Positions 1-11,917 are shown, numbered from the stretch's first letter. The stretch: DNA of 64,000 nucleotides from CAVSRC01 sp963785065 (GCA_963785065.1 CAWATX010000004.1:310001-374000), one strand, 5' to 3'. The notes: generated from the sequence alone by a model not told the origin. Numbers and translations: made by a program.

Positions 1-374
1 CGGCGGACGCCCTCCGCCATGTCCGGCCGTTCGCCGGCCGCCACCCACCACATGACCAGCGGCGTCTCCATGGGCACGAACCAGGTCTCGCGCCGCCGAT
101 AGAAGCGCCCGTGCAGCGTCTGCCAGACGAAGCGCTCCAGCGCTTCTTCGTTCCGCCACAGCGTCAGGTTGGGCAGAATGGTCGGGTCGTCATAGACCCG
201 CATGTTCATGGCGTGGCCCGTGTAGTCCTGGAGCCGCCAGACGAAGCCGTCGATCTGCTCGGCAAGCTTGTTGACGCGCTCGACATTGTCGACGAACTCG
301 GCCATGCGCGGATCGTCGAGCGGAAAGGCGATCCGCGCGACGTTGAACTCCGCAAGATGGCGCGTTTCGCTCAT
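1..374 (-). CDS. DUF3291 domain protein, 3' end cut by window edge
   Basis: The reading frame starts MSETRHLAEFNVARIAF and runs off the window after about 124 codons. Features seen: an N-terminal AEFNVAR-type beta strand, DGFVWRLQDYTG, NLTLWRNEEALERFVW, and a late FYRRRETWFVPME segment followed by a WW pair. This pattern fits the DUF3291 family, small ferredoxin-like-fold proteins related to antibiotic-biosynthesis monooxygenases; no reaction is established. It begins 5 nt after the nuoF stop, so it is probably co-transcribed with the complex I genes, where nuoG would normally be expected next. A link to the respiratory chain is inference from position only. Confidence 0.75.
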   Translation of the reverse strand, partial: MSETRHLAEFNVARIAFPLDDPRMAEFVDNVERVNKLAEQIDGFVWRLQDYTGHAMNMRVYDDPTILPNLTLWRNEEALERFVWQTLHGRFYRRRETWFVPMETPLVMWWVAAGERPDMAEGVR

Positions 375-379
375 GCCGC

Positions 380-1690
380 CTACTCCGCCGCCTCGCTGAC
401 CGGCGCACCGAAACCCGGGTGCGTCATGTGATAGGTGTCGATGCGCCGCTCGATCTCGCCGCGGAAATGGCGGATGAGGCCCTGCACCGGCCAGGCCGCC
501 GCGTCGCCAAGGGCGCAGATGGTATGGCCCTCGACCTGATAGGTGACCTCGAGCAGCATGTCGATCTCGTGCTTCTCGGCGCGGCCCTCGGCCATGCGCT
601 CGAGCACCCGCCACATCCAGCCGGTGCCCTCGCGACAGGGGGTGCACTGGCCGCAGCTCTCGTGCTTGTAGAAATAGGACAGACGCGCGATCGCCTTCAC
701 GATGTCGGTCGACTTGTCCATGACGATTACCGCCGCCGTGCCGAGGCCGGACTTGACGTCGCGCAGCGCGTCGAAATCCATGATCAGGTCGTTGCACATA
801 TAGGCCGGCAGGCAAGGCACCGAGGCACCGCCGGGAATGACGGCAAGCAGATTGTCCCAGCCGCCGCGCACGCCGCCGGCATGGCGCTCGATCAACTCGC
901 GCAGCGTGATGCCCATCTCCTCTTCCACCGTGCACGGCTTCTCGACGTGGCCGGAGATGCAGAAGAGCTTGGTGCCGGTGTTGTTGGGCCGGCCGAAGCT
1001 GGCGAACCAGGTGGCCCCACGGCGCATGATGGTCGGCGCGACGGCAACCGACTCGACGTTGGCGACGGTCGACGGGCAGCCATAGACGCCGACGGCGGCG
1101 GGGAACGGCGGCTTCAGCCGCGGCATGCCCTTCTTGCCTTCCAGGCTTTCCAGCAGGCCGGTCTCCTCGCCGCAGATATAGGCTCCGGCGCCGTGATGGA
1201 CGACGATGTCGAAATCCCAGCCGTTCTTGTTGTTCTTGCCGATGAGGCCCGCCTCATAGGCCTCGTCGACGGCGGCCTGGAAATGCTCGCGCTCGCGGAT
1301 GAACTCGCCGCGGATATAGACGAAGGCGGTGTGGGCGCCCATGGCGAAACCAGCGACCAGGCAGCCCTCGACCAGTATGTGCGGGTCGTGGCGCAGGATC
1401 TCGCGGTCCTTGCAGGTGCCGGGCTCTAACTCGTCGGCATTGACGACCAGGTAGCTCGGGCGGCCGTCCTTCAATTCCTTGGGCATGAACGACCATTTGA
1501 GACCGGTCGGGAAGCCGGCGCCGCCGCGGCCGCGCAGGCCCGACGCCTTGATCTCGTTGATGATGGCGTCGCGGCCCTTCTCCAGGATCTCCTTGGTGCC
1601 GTCCCAGGTGCCGCGCGCCATGGCGCCCTTGAGGCCGCGATCGTGCAGGCCGTAGAGATTGGTGAAGATGCGGTCCTTGTCGGCGAGCAT
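380..1690 (-). CDS. nuoF: NADH-quinone oxidoreductase subunit F
   Basis: NADH-binding, FMN-containing subunit of complex I; it takes electrons from NADH at the cytoplasmic tip of the peripheral arm. The 436-residue protein has the usual length. Visible motifs: the glycine-rich FMN/NADH loop GLRGRGGAGFPTGLKW at residues 51-66, the NADELEPGTCKDRE segment at 84-97, YICGEETGLLESLEG at 171-185, and the N3 [4Fe-4S] ligands C346, C349, C352 (ESCGQCTPC) and C392. The ATG lies 4 nt after the nuoE stop, typical of tight translational coupling in this operon. Confidence 0.98.
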   Translation of the reverse strand: MLADKDRIFTNLYGLHDRGLKGAMARGTWDGTKEILEKGRDAIINEIKASGLRGRGGAGFPTGLKWSFMPKELKDGRPSYLVVNADELEPGTCKDREILRHDPHILVEGCLVAGFAMGAHTAFVYIRGEFIREREHFQAAVDEAYEAGLIGKNNKNGWDFDIVVHHGAGAYICGEETGLLESLEGKKGMPRLKPPFPAAVGVYGCPSTVANVESVAVAPTIMRRGATWFASFGRPNNTGTKLFCISGHVEKPCTVEEEMGITLRELIERHAGGVRGGWDNLLAVIPGGASVPCLPAYMCNDLIMDFDALRDVKSGLGTAAVIVMDKSTDIVKAIARLSYFYKHESCGQCTPCREGTGWMWRVLERMAEGRAEKHEIDMLLEVTYQVEGHTICALGDAAAWPVQGLIRHFRGEIERRIDTYHMTHPGFGAPVSEAAE

Positions 1691-1694
1691 GGGA

Positions 1695-2672
1695 TCAACT
1701 CTTCTTCTGCGCGTCGGAGCGGCGCGAGAAATCGGTATCGCCGCCTGTAGCCAGAATCTTCGCCTGGCCGATCCAGTCCTCGCGCTCGATGCGGCCCTTG
1801 AACTTCAGGTCGCCGTCCATCCACGCGATCTCAGCCGCGCTCCAGCCGGCGATCTGGTCATAGTGGTAGATGCCGCGCTGATTGAGCATGCCCTCGATCT
1901 TGGGGCCGACGCCGGAGATGCGCTTGAGATCGTCCGCCTTGCCCTCGCGTGGCCCTTCCAGCCCTTTCGGCTGTTCGGGCACAGCCGCAGGGGCTTCGGG
2001 TTTGGCGGCGGGGGCCGGTGCGGCGTCTTCGGCCTTGGCCTGAGGCTGGGCCTCGGCAACGGCGGCCGGCGCGACGGGATCGGCAAGCAGCGTCAGCGGC
2101 CCGCCGATCGGCGCCGCGAACTGGCGGTCGATCTGGGTGCCGGGCTTCAGCGGCCGGCCGGCCGCGATATCGTCGATGAGCTTGTCGAAACTCTCCGCGG
2201 TCAGGTCCTCATAGGTATCGGACCCGATTTGCACCAGCGGCGCATTCACGCAGGCACCGAGGCACTCGACCTCCTCCCACGAAAAGGCGCCGTCGTCGGA
2301 CAGATGATGGGCCTCGCCGATGCGGCGGCGGCAGACCGCCTTGAGGTCGTCGGCGCCGCGCAGCCAGCAGGGCGTGGTGCCGCACACCTGGATATGCGCC
2401 TTGGCACCGACCGGCTCGAGGTTGAACATGGTGTAGAAGGTGGCGACCTCGAGCACGCGGATATGCGCCATGCCGAGCAGCGCGGCGACGGCGCGGATCG
2501 CGGGCTCGCTGACCCAGCCTTCCTGCTCCTGGGCGCGCCACAGAAGCGAGATCACCGCCGAGGCCTGGCGGCCCTCGGGGTACTTCGCCATTTCCTTCTT
2601 CGCCCAGGCAAGGTTGTCGGGCGTGAAGGCAAAGCTTTCGGGCTGCTTCTCGGCGAGACGACGGACGGCCAT
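1695..2672 (-). CDS. nuoE: NADH-quinone oxidoreductase subunit E with C-terminal helix-hairpin-helix extension
   Basis: Thioredoxin-like [2Fe-2S] (N1a) subunit of the NADH-dehydrogenase module, partner of NuoF. Cluster ligands are C97, C102, C137 and C141. The core ends near residue 175. It is followed by a low-complexity Ala/Pro linker (about 196-245) and a C-terminal domain (about 247-309) with DDLKRISGVGPKIEGMLNQ, a helix-hairpin-helix-like motif, and a W-rich KFKGRIEREDW end. At 325 residues it is about twice the length of E. coli NuoE; similar tails are familiar in alphaproteobacteria. The ATG directly abuts the nuoD stop codon. Confidence 0.96.
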   Translation of the reverse strand: MAVRRLAEKQPESFAFTPDNLAWAKKEMAKYPEGRQASAVISLLWRAQEQEGWVSEPAIRAVAALLGMAHIRVLEVATFYTMFNLEPVGAKAHIQVCGTTPCWLRGADDLKAVCRRRIGEAHHLSDDGAFSWEEVECLGACVNAPLVQIGSDTYEDLTAESFDKLIDDIAAGRPLKPGTQIDRQFAAPIGGPLTLLADPVAPAAVAEAQPQAKAEDAAPAPAAKPEAPAAVPEQPKGLEGPREGKADDLKRISGVGPKIEGMLNQRGIYHYDQIAGWSAAEIAWMDGDLKFKGRIEREDWIGQAKILATGGDTDFSRRSDAQKKS

Positions 2673-3863
2673 TTAGCGATCGACCTCCCCGAAGACGATG
2701 TCGAGCGAGGCGAGGATCGCGGTGACGTCGGCGAGCATGTAGCCGCGCGTGATGTAATCCATCGCCGACAGATGGGCGAAGCCTGGCGCCTTGATCTTGC
2801 AGCGATAGGGCTTGTTGGTGCCGTCGGCGACCAGATAGACGCCGAACTCGCCCTTGGGCGCCTCGACGGCGGCGTAAACCTCGCCGGCGGGTACGTGATA
2901 GCCTTCGGTGTAGAGCTTGAAGTGGTGGATGAGCGCCTCCATCGAGCGCTTCATCTCGCCGCGCTTCGGCGGCACCACCTTGCCGTCGTCCGAGGTGACC
3001 GGCCCCTTGCCCTGGGGTTCGTTCAGCTTGGCGATGGCCTGCTTCATGATCTTCACCGACTGGACCATCTCCTCCATGCGGATGAGATACCGGTCGTAGC
3101 AGTCGCCGTTCTTGCCGACGGGGATGTCAAAGTCCATCTCGGCATAGGCCTCATAGGGCTGCGCCTTGCGCAGGTCCCAGGCAGCGCCCGAACCGCGCAC
3201 CATGACGCCGGAGAAGCCCCACTTCCAGGCATCCTCCAGGCTGACCACGCCGATATCGACGTTGCGCTGCTTGAAGATGCGGTTATCGGTCAGAAGCCCG
3301 TGGATGTCGTCGAGCACTTTCAGGAACGGGTCGCAGAATTCGCCGATATCGTCGATGAGTTTCTGCGGCAGGTCCTGGTGCACCCCGCCGGGGCGGAAAT
3401 AGGCCGCGTGCATGCGGCTTCCGCTGGCCCGCTCGTAGAAGACCATCAGCTTCTCGCGCTCTTCGAAGCCCCACAGCGGCGGGGTGAGCGCGCCGACGTC
3501 GAGCGCATGGGTGGTGACGTTGAGCAGATGGTTGAGGAGGCGGCCGATCTCGCAATAGAGCACGCGGATCAACTGGCCGCGGCGCGGCACGGTGATGCCG
3601 AGCAGCTTCTCCACCGCGAGCGCGAAGGCGTGCTCCTGGTTCATCGGCGCGACATAGTCGAGCCGGTCGAAATAGGGCACCGCCTGGAGATAGGTCTTGT
3701 GCTCTATCAGCTTCTCGGTGCCGCGATGGAGCAGGCCGACATGCGGATCGACGCGCTCGACGATCTCGCCGTCGAGCTCGAGCACCAGGCGCAGCACGCC
3801 GTGCGCCGCCGGGTGTTGCGGCCCGAAATTGATGTTGAAGGTGCGGACGTCGGTTTCAGACAT
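2673..3863 (-). CDS. nuoD: NADH-quinone oxidoreductase subunit D
   Basis: 49-kDa-type subunit of complex I, which forms the quinone-reduction site with NuoB and NuoC. At 396 residues it has full family length. The start TFNINFGPQHPAAHGVLRL is the quinone-site loop, with the conserved HPAAHG; GLLHRGTEKLIE and RLDYVAPMNQEH follow. The C-terminus ends in the conserved ILASLDIVFGEVDR. NuoC and NuoD are separate genes here, unlike the fused form in enterobacteria. The start lies 9 nt after the nuoC stop. Confidence 0.98.
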   Translation of the reverse strand: MSETDVRTFNINFGPQHPAAHGVLRLVLELDGEIVERVDPHVGLLHRGTEKLIEHKTYLQAVPYFDRLDYVAPMNQEHAFALAVEKLLGITVPRRGQLIRVLYCEIGRLLNHLLNVTTHALDVGALTPPLWGFEEREKLMVFYERASGSRMHAAYFRPGGVHQDLPQKLIDDIGEFCDPFLKVLDDIHGLLTDNRIFKQRNVDIGVVSLEDAWKWGFSGVMVRGSGAAWDLRKAQPYEAYAEMDFDIPVGKNGDCYDRYLIRMEEMVQSVKIMKQAIAKLNEPQGKGPVTSDDGKVVPPKRGEMKRSMEALIHHFKLYTEGYHVPAGEVYAAVEAPKGEFGVYLVADGTNKPYRCKIKAPGFAHLSAMDYITRGYMLADVTAILASLDIVFGEVDR

Positions 3864-3872
3864 GGCAGCTGA

Positions 3873-4475
3873 TCACTGCTTCGCTTTTTCATCCCCCGGC
3901 AGCACGTATTCCGTGCCTTCCCAGGGCGAGAGGAAATCGAAATCGCGGAATTCCTGGGCGAGCTTGACCGGCTCGTAGACCACCCGCTTCTGCTCGTCGT
4001 CGTAGCGCACCTCGACATAGCCGGTAAGCGGGAAGTCCTTGCGCAAAGGATGCCCCTCGAAGCCGTAGTCGGTGAGGATGCGGCGCAGGTCCGGGTGGCC
4101 GGTGAACAGGATGCCGTAGAAATCGTAGGCCTCGCGCTCGAACCAGTCGGCGCCGGGGAAGACCGGCGTGATCGAGGGCACCGGCGAGGATTCGTCGGTC
4201 GCGAGCTTGACACGGATGCGGGTGTTTTGGCGTGGGCTCATGAAGTGATAGACGACGTCGAAACGCTTCTCGCGCTCAGGCCAGTCGACGCCGCACACAT
4301 CGGTGAGATTGATGAAGGCGAGTCGCGGATCGTCGCGCAGAAAGCGGACGAAGGGCACGATGTCGCTGGCGGCGACGGTGACGGTCAGCTCGCCGTAGGC
4401 GACGTGCCATTCGACAACCCCCTCGCCGCGCTGGGCCGCGATGTACTCCCCCAGCTCTTGAAGTGTCTCGTCCAA
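3873..4475 (-). CDS. nuoC: NADH-quinone oxidoreductase subunit C
   Basis: 30-kDa-type subunit of the complex I peripheral arm, 200 residues. The frame stays open upstream through nuoB in another phase, so the start was chosen from the ribosome-binding site: CAGGGGGCC lies 7 nt before a TTG codon (TTG-GAC-GAG, MDETLQELGEY), and the protein then has the family length. The signature region DWFEREAYDFYGILFTGHPDL (about residues 117-137) and the DYGFEGHPLRKDFPLTG segment are intact. TTG initiation is inferred, not proven. Confidence 0.95.
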   Translation of the reverse strand: MDETLQELGEYIAAQRGEGVVEWHVAYGELTVTVAASDIVPFVRFLRDDPRLAFINLTDVCGVDWPEREKRFDVVYHFMSPRQNTRIRVKLATDESSPVPSITPVFPGADWFEREAYDFYGILFTGHPDLRRILTDYGFEGHPLRKDFPLTGYVEVRYDDEQKRVVYEPVKLAQEFRDFDFLSPWEGTEYVLPGDEKAKQ

Positions 4476-4495
4476 AACTCGGCCCCCTGACCGCT

Positions 4496-5056
4496 TCAGC
4501 GTTCGATTGTCCCGGTGCGCCGGATCTTCTTCTGCAGGAGAAGGACGCCGTAGACCAAAGCCTCGGCGGTCGGCGGACAACCGGGAACGTAGATATCGAC
4601 GGGAACGATGCGGTCGCAGCCGCGCACGACCGAATAGGAATAGTGGTAGTAGCCGCCGCCATTGGCGCACGAGCCCATGGAGATGACGTAGCGCGGCTCC
4701 GGCATCTGGTCGTAGACCTTGCGCAGCGCCGGGGCCATCTTGTTGGTCAGCGTGCCGGCGACGATCATCACGTCGGACTGGCGCGGAGAGGCGCGCGGGG
4801 CAAAGCCGAAGCGCTCCACGTCGTAGCGCGGCATCGAGGCCTGCATCATCTCGACGGCGCAGCAGGCCAACCCGAAGGTCATCCACATCAGCGAGCCGGT
4901 GCGCGCCCAGGTGATCAGCTCGTCGGTGGCGGTGACCAGAAAGCCCTTGTCGGCGAGCTCGTTGTTGATCTCGACGAAATAGGCGTCATCGGTGCGCTTG
5001 AGCGGCTGGCCAGCGGCATCGACCAGCGGTTTTTCGGCAGGCGCGGTCAATCCCAT
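4496..5056 (-). CDS. nuoB: NADH-quinone oxidoreductase subunit B
   Basis: Carries the terminal [4Fe-4S] cluster N2 that reduces quinone. Ligands visible: the C65-C66 pair in FGLACCAVEMM, C130 in GSCANGGG and C160 in VPGCPPT. From the MGLTAPAEK start the protein has 186 residues, which is normal. The open frame extends further upstream inside nuoA but that part is shadow sequence. The first 10 nt of nuoB overlap the end of nuoA. Confidence 0.97.
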   Translation of the reverse strand: MGLTAPAEKPLVDAAGQPLKRTDDAYFVEINNELADKGFLVTATDELITWARTGSLMWMTFGLACCAVEMMQASMPRYDVERFGFAPRASPRQSDVMIVAGTLTNKMAPALRKVYDQMPEPRYVISMGSCANGGGYYHYSYSVVRGCDRIVPVDIYVPGCPPTAEALVYGVLLLQKKIRRTGTIER

Positions 5057-5412
5057 TCCAGCGCTCCCTTGCGCCACTCGTAGATGAAACCGATGGTCAG
5101 CACGGCGAGAAACACCATCATCGACCAGAACCCGGCCCAGCCGAGCTTGCCGAAGGACACCGCCCAGGGAAACAGGAAGGCCACTTCCAGGTCGAAGATG
5201 ATGAACAGGATGGCGACCAGGTAGAAGCGGATGTCGAACTGCATGCGCGCGTCGTCGAAGGCGGCAAAGCCGCATTCATAGGCCGACAGCTTCTCCGGGT
5301 CGGGGCTCTTGTAGGCGATGATGAAGGGGGCAACCAGCAGCGCCAGACCGATGATCGCCGCGATGCCCATGAACACCACGACCGGCAGATAAGCACTCAA
5401 CAGGCTTTCCAT
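5047..5412 (-). CDS. nuoA: NADH-quinone oxidoreductase subunit A
   Basis: Small membrane subunit at the interface of the complex I arms. Three transmembrane helices are predicted in 121 residues (about 9-31, 62-82, 92-110). The conserved loop SAYECGFAAFDDARMQFDIRFY is present, with the cysteine (C47) whose exposure marks the deactive state in mitochondrial ND3. It is the first gene of the nuo operon. Confidence 0.97.
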   Translation of the reverse strand: MESLLSAYLPVVVFMGIAAIIGLALLVAPFIIAYKSPDPEKLSAYECGFAAFDDARMQFDIRFYLVAILFIIFDLEVAFLFPWAVSFGKLGWAGFWSMMVFLAVLTIGFIYEWRKGALEWD

Positions 5413-5465
5413 TCCGCTCTCCGGTCACCGCGAACGAAAACGCCCGCGGACCCCGCCCCAGCATC

Positions 5466-5493
5466 AACTTATCGCGCTGCAGCATAGCGACAA
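5466..5493 (-). promoter_or_regulatory. Candidate promoter for nuoA operon
   Basis: On the minus strand TTGTCG is followed after 16 nt by TAAGTT, about 53 nt upstream of the nuoA start. It is the best sigma-70-like pair in the 289-nt gap between nuoA and the divergent PH-domain gene. The rest of that gap (5413-5701) shows no gene. Confidence 0.35.
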
Positions 5494-5701
5494 GGCCGCC
5501 CCCTGCCTAGCCGAATGCCGCCAGATACCGGCCCGCCCTTTGGGTCCGGGCCGGTGAAGAATGTGCCGGAGGCTTAACCGAGCAAGCCGGGAGTCGCAAG
5601 TCACATTGGCCGGCGCCATGGTCGCAATTGCCGCTACCATTCGTTGCAAATGCCACATAGCAAACTATCATCGGTCTCGGGGGACCTCGGGGGTGCGCCC
5701 A

Positions 5702-6160
5702 ATGAACTACGTGAACAGCGTCCTGCGGGCCGGCGAGATGGTCGTCTATCGCGGCAGGCTTCACTGGATCATCTACGGCTCGGCAATCCTGTTCGCCATC
5801 ATCGCGCTGGCCGTGGCGGCGGTCGGCGTGGCCTTGCCGGAGTTTGCCAAGATCGCCTGGATCGTCGCCGCGATCATGCTTGTCGCCGCGCTGGTCTATG
5901 GGGCCAAGGCGTGGTTCGAGCAGTGGATCACCGAGATCGCGGTCACCAACGATCGGGTCATCTACAAGAAGGGCTTCATCCGCCGCCACACGGCCGAGAT
6001 GAACATGGAAAAGGTAGAATCGGTGACCGTCGACCAAACGATCTGGGGGCGGATCTTCGGCTACGGGACGATCCACGTCATGGGCACCGGCGAAGGCATC
6101 GAGCATCTCCACCGCATCGACCATCCGATCGCCCTGCGCAATGCCATAGAGGCGCACTGA
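5702..6160 (+). CDS. Membrane protein with bacterial PH domain (YdbS-like)
   Basis: Inner-membrane protein of 152 residues. Two hydrophobic helices (about 23-48 and 54-70) precede a C-terminal bPH_2-type beta-sandwich with the typical ITEIAVTNDRVIYKKGFIRR, EMNMEKVESVTVDQTIWGRIFGYGTIHVMGTGEG pattern. The family function is poorly defined. The ATG at 5702 was chosen because a GGGGG stretch lies 8 nt upstream and the protein then begins just before the first helix; an in-frame GTG lies 9 nt upstream. Confidence 0.85.
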   Translation: MNYVNSVLRAGEMVVYRGRLHWIIYGSAILFAIIALAVAAVGVALPEFAKIAWIVAAIMLVAALVYGAKAWFEQWITEIAVTNDRVIYKKGFIRRHTAEMNMEKVESVTVDQTIWGRIFGYGTIHVMGTGEGIEHLHRIDHPIALRNAIEAH

Positions 6161-6254
6161 GGTGGGCGCCGGACGCTGAGCCGCGGGTCAGGCCGCCCCA
6201 GGGGAAGCCATGTGCGAAGCGCGCGAAGCGAATTCGGCCGTGAGTTTCTGAAAA

Positions 6255-6331
6255 TGGCGGGAGCGACGGGGCTCGAACCCGCGACCTCCGGCGTGACAGG
6301 CCGGCACTCTAACCAACTGAGCTACGCCCCC
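6255..6331 (-). tRNA. tRNA-Asp (GTC)
   Basis: Cloverleaf of 77 nt on the minus strand. The acceptor stem GGGGGCG pairs with CGCTCCC (one G-T). The anticodon stem CCGGC/GCCGG encloses CTGTCAC, anticodon GTC. The discriminator base is G73, as expected for Asp, and CCA is encoded. Confidence 0.97.
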
Positions 6332-6367
6332 GCGGGCGCTTTGGCGCCCTTGACGGCGCGCCGGCAG

Positions 6368-6396
6368 GAGTTAAGCGAGCGCCCCTGCCAAGTCAA
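6368..6396 (-). promoter_or_regulatory. Promoter of tRNA-Asp
   Basis: Minus strand TTGACT, 17-nt spacer, TAACTC; it lies about 37 nt upstream of the mature tRNA 5' end, within the spacer between the two tRNA genes. Confidence 0.6.
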
Positions 6397-6457
6397 GGAT
6401 TCTCCGAGGCAAGATCGGGTTGGGCCGCCCCGACCCGTGCCCCCGCGCTATCGCAGG

Positions 6458-6533
6458 TGGTGGGCGGTGAGAGGCTCGAACTCCCGACATCCACGGTGTA
6501 AACGTGGCGCTCTACCAGCTGAGCTAACCGCCC
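6458..6533 (-). tRNA. tRNA-Val (TAC)
   Basis: Cloverleaf of 76 nt on the minus strand. The acceptor stem GGGCGGT/ACCGCCC is perfect. The anticodon stem CCACG/CGTGG encloses TTTACAC, anticodon TAC. A73 and an encoded CCA are present. Confidence 0.97.
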
Positions 6534-6550
6534 CTGTGCCTGCGGCCAGC

Positions 6551-6579
6551 ATTTAGGCGGCGCCGGGCCAGCCATGCAA
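6551..6579 (-). promoter_or_regulatory. Promoter of tRNA-Val
   Basis: Minus strand TTGCAT, 17-nt spacer, CTAAAT, ending about 18 nt before the tRNA 5' end. Confidence 0.55.
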
Positions 6580-6611
6580 GCCGGTTTGGCCGGTTGCCGC
6601 CCCCTCGCCCG

Positions 6612-6647
6612 CAAAAACGACGAGGCCCCGCGCATGACACGGGGCCT
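6612..6647 (-). terminator. Rho-independent terminator of the HU gene
   Basis: On the minus strand AGGCCCCG and CGGGGCCT form a perfect 8-bp stem with a 9-nt loop, followed by CGTCGTTTTTG. It lies 25 nt after the HU stop codon. Confidence 0.8.
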
Positions 6648-6671
6648 GTCGGGAAAACGGGTTGCCGTCGG

Positions 6672-6947
6672 TTAGCGGTTGACGGCGTCCTTGAGGCCTT
6701 TGCCGGCCTTGAATTTCGGGGTCTTCGACGCGGCGATGTTGATCGCCTCACCGGTGCGCGGATTGCGTCCGACGCTGGCGGCGCGCTTGGCGACCGCGAA
6801 GTTGCCGAACCCAATGATCTTCACTTCATTGCCTGCCTTCAGTGAATCGGTGATCGCATCGAAGGTTGCATCGACTGCCTGCCCGGCCCCAGCCTTGGAC
6901 ATGCCGGTCCGTTCAGCCACAGCCGCGATCAGATCATTCTTGTTCAT
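6672..6947 (-). CDS. hupB: DNA-binding protein HU
   Basis: Histone-like nucleoid protein of 91 residues. The family pattern is complete: MNKNDLIAAVAERTGMSKA at the N-terminus, IIGFGNFAV at about 44-52, the DNA-bending arm VGRNPRTGEAINI at 59-71, and SKTPKFKAGKGLKDAVN at the end. The start is fixed by GGGAG 6 nt upstream. Like the common alphaproteobacterial arrangement, it lies downstream of lon in the same orientation, but strong terminators after both lon and HU suggest its own transcription unit. Confidence 0.97.
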   Translation of the reverse strand: MNKNDLIAAVAERTGMSKAGAGQAVDATFDAITDSLKAGNEVKIIGFGNFAVAKRAASVGRNPRTGEAINIAASKTPKFKAGKGLKDAVNR

Positions 6948-7083
6948 GGAAACTCCCTTTCCCTCGTCAGAGCCGAAAGCGATTCGCGCCATCGACTTCG
7001 CCGTGGACACTCCTGCCAAAAAACGCCTCTGGCAAGAGGAAACGGCGGAATCCCGCGATTTTGATCGGACGCCGCCTGTGCAC

Positions 7084-7119
7084 AAAAAAAACGCACCCGC
7101 CACCAGGCGGGTGCGTTTT
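7084..7119 (-). terminator. Rho-independent terminator of lon
   Basis: A perfect 10-bp stem (CGCACCCGCC/GGCGGGTGCG) with a 4-nt loop, flanked by A and T runs. On the minus strand it is followed by eight T residues. It lies about 20 nt after the lon stop codon. Confidence 0.9.
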
Positions 7120-7138
7120 CTATTGTTATTTCAAGGCG

Positions 7139-9583
<2,445 letters not shown>

Positions 9584-9683
9584 TCCTTTTCTGACGGCCG
9601 ATCCGGGGAGGCGGAACCGGCGTCATGCGGCGGGTACCGGCATGGCGGAATCAAGATCGCGCCCTGAACCGGCAGTTGACCAT

Positions 9684-9712
9684 TAGGTGGCGTTCGAGGC
9701 CAAGGGTGTCAA
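9684..9712 (-). promoter_or_regulatory. Candidate promoter of lon
   Basis: Minus strand TTGACA, 17-nt spacer, CACCTA. The context CCTTGACA ... CCACCTAAT resembles an RpoH (heat-shock) promoter with a consensus -35. It lies about 100 nt upstream of lon. Heat-shock control of lon is well known in proteobacteria; assignment here is inference. Confidence 0.45.
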
Positions 9713-9719
9713 GGAGCCA

Positions 9720-9750
9720 GCCGCAAGCCGCATTTCAGCGGGATTGCGGC
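9720..9750 (-). terminator. Strong hairpin between clpX and lon
   Basis: GCCGCAA and TTGCGGC enclose a second CCGC/GCGG stem with a 6-nt loop (31 nt in all), about 40 nt after the clpX stop. There is no T run, so it may be a Rho-assisted end, an RNA-stabilising structure or a processing site. It lies just upstream of the candidate lon promoter. Confidence 0.4.
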
Positions 9751-9788
9751 GTCCAGCCGGGGGCAACGAGGCGCCCCGGGGCGATGGC

Positions 9789-11054
<1,266 letters not shown>

Positions 11055-11272
11055 CCTGCAACCTCATCACTGCGGTGGCCGGCGCATTGCCGGCGTCCAG
11101 CCCGTTGTACCAGCCCGCGCCCGCCCACGGCGCGAACATTCACCTCAACCTTAACTCGCGGCCCGACCCGCGCAATCCTCAAGCGGCGACTCAATCATGC
11201 TAGCCGGGATTTGTTCAAGAGATACTTAACGGCAGAATTGCGCCGGTTCGGCGACAAACCTTCCCGCGACGA

Positions 11273-11917
11273 TCAGCCACCCTGCCCGCTTCCCTCGGCC
11301 GCTTCAAGCGTCGCCCGGTCGGTCAGCACCTTATCGATGATACCGAACTTCTGGGCATCGTCGGCGTTCATGAAATAGTCGCGGTCGAGCGTGCGTTCGA
11401 TGGTCTCGTAGTCCTGGTGGGTGTGCTTGACGTAGACCTCGTTCAGCCGGCGCTTCATCTTGACGATGTCCTCGGCGTGCCGCTCGATATCCGAGGCCTG
11501 CCCCTGGAAGCCGCCCGAGGGCTGGTGAACCAGGATACGCGCATTGGGCAGGGCGAAGCGCATACCGGCCTCGCCGCCGGCGAGAAGCAGCGAGCCCATC
11601 GACGCCGCCATGCCGATGCACAGGGTCGATACCGCCGGCTTGATGAACTGCATGGTGTCGTAGATCGCCATGCCCGAGGTCACCACGCCGCCCGGCGAGT
11701 TGATGTACATGGCGATCTCTTTCTTGGGGTTCTCCGCCTCCAGAAAGAGGAGCTGGGCGATGATCAGCGAGGCCATGTGGTCCTCGATCGGACCGGTGAC
11801 GAAGATCAGGCGCTCCTTGAGCAGCCGCGAATAGATGTCGTAGGCGCGCTCGCCACGGTTGGTCTGCTCGACCACCATCGGGACAAGCTGCATGTAGGTG
11901 TCGATCGGGTCTTTCAT
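11273..11917 (-). CDS. clpP: ATP-dependent Clp protease proteolytic subunit
   Basis: Barrel-forming serine peptidase; 214 residues. The catalytic triad is S106 (GMAASMGS), H131 (LVHQPSGG) and D180. The open frame reaches about 120 nt further upstream, but ATG 11917 (MKDPIDTYMQLVP) has AAGGA at proper spacing and gives the family length. It is followed by clpX and preceded by tig in the usual tig-clpP-clpX order. Confidence 0.97.
   Translation of the reverse strand: MKDPIDTYMQLVPMVVEQTNRGERAYDIYSRLLKERLIFVTGPIEDHMASLIIAQLLFLEAENPKKEIAMYINSPGGVVTSGMAIYDTMQFIKPAVSTLCIGMAASMGSLLLAGGEAGMRFALPNARILVHQPSGGFQGQASDIERHAEDIVKMKRRLNEVYVKHTHQDYETIERTLDRDYFMNADDAQKFGIIDKVLTDRATLEAAEGSGQGG

Noticed and set aside
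1659..3872. Open frame of 737 codons on the plus strand
   Set aside because: Antisense to nuoE and nuoD; no start signal or family pattern.
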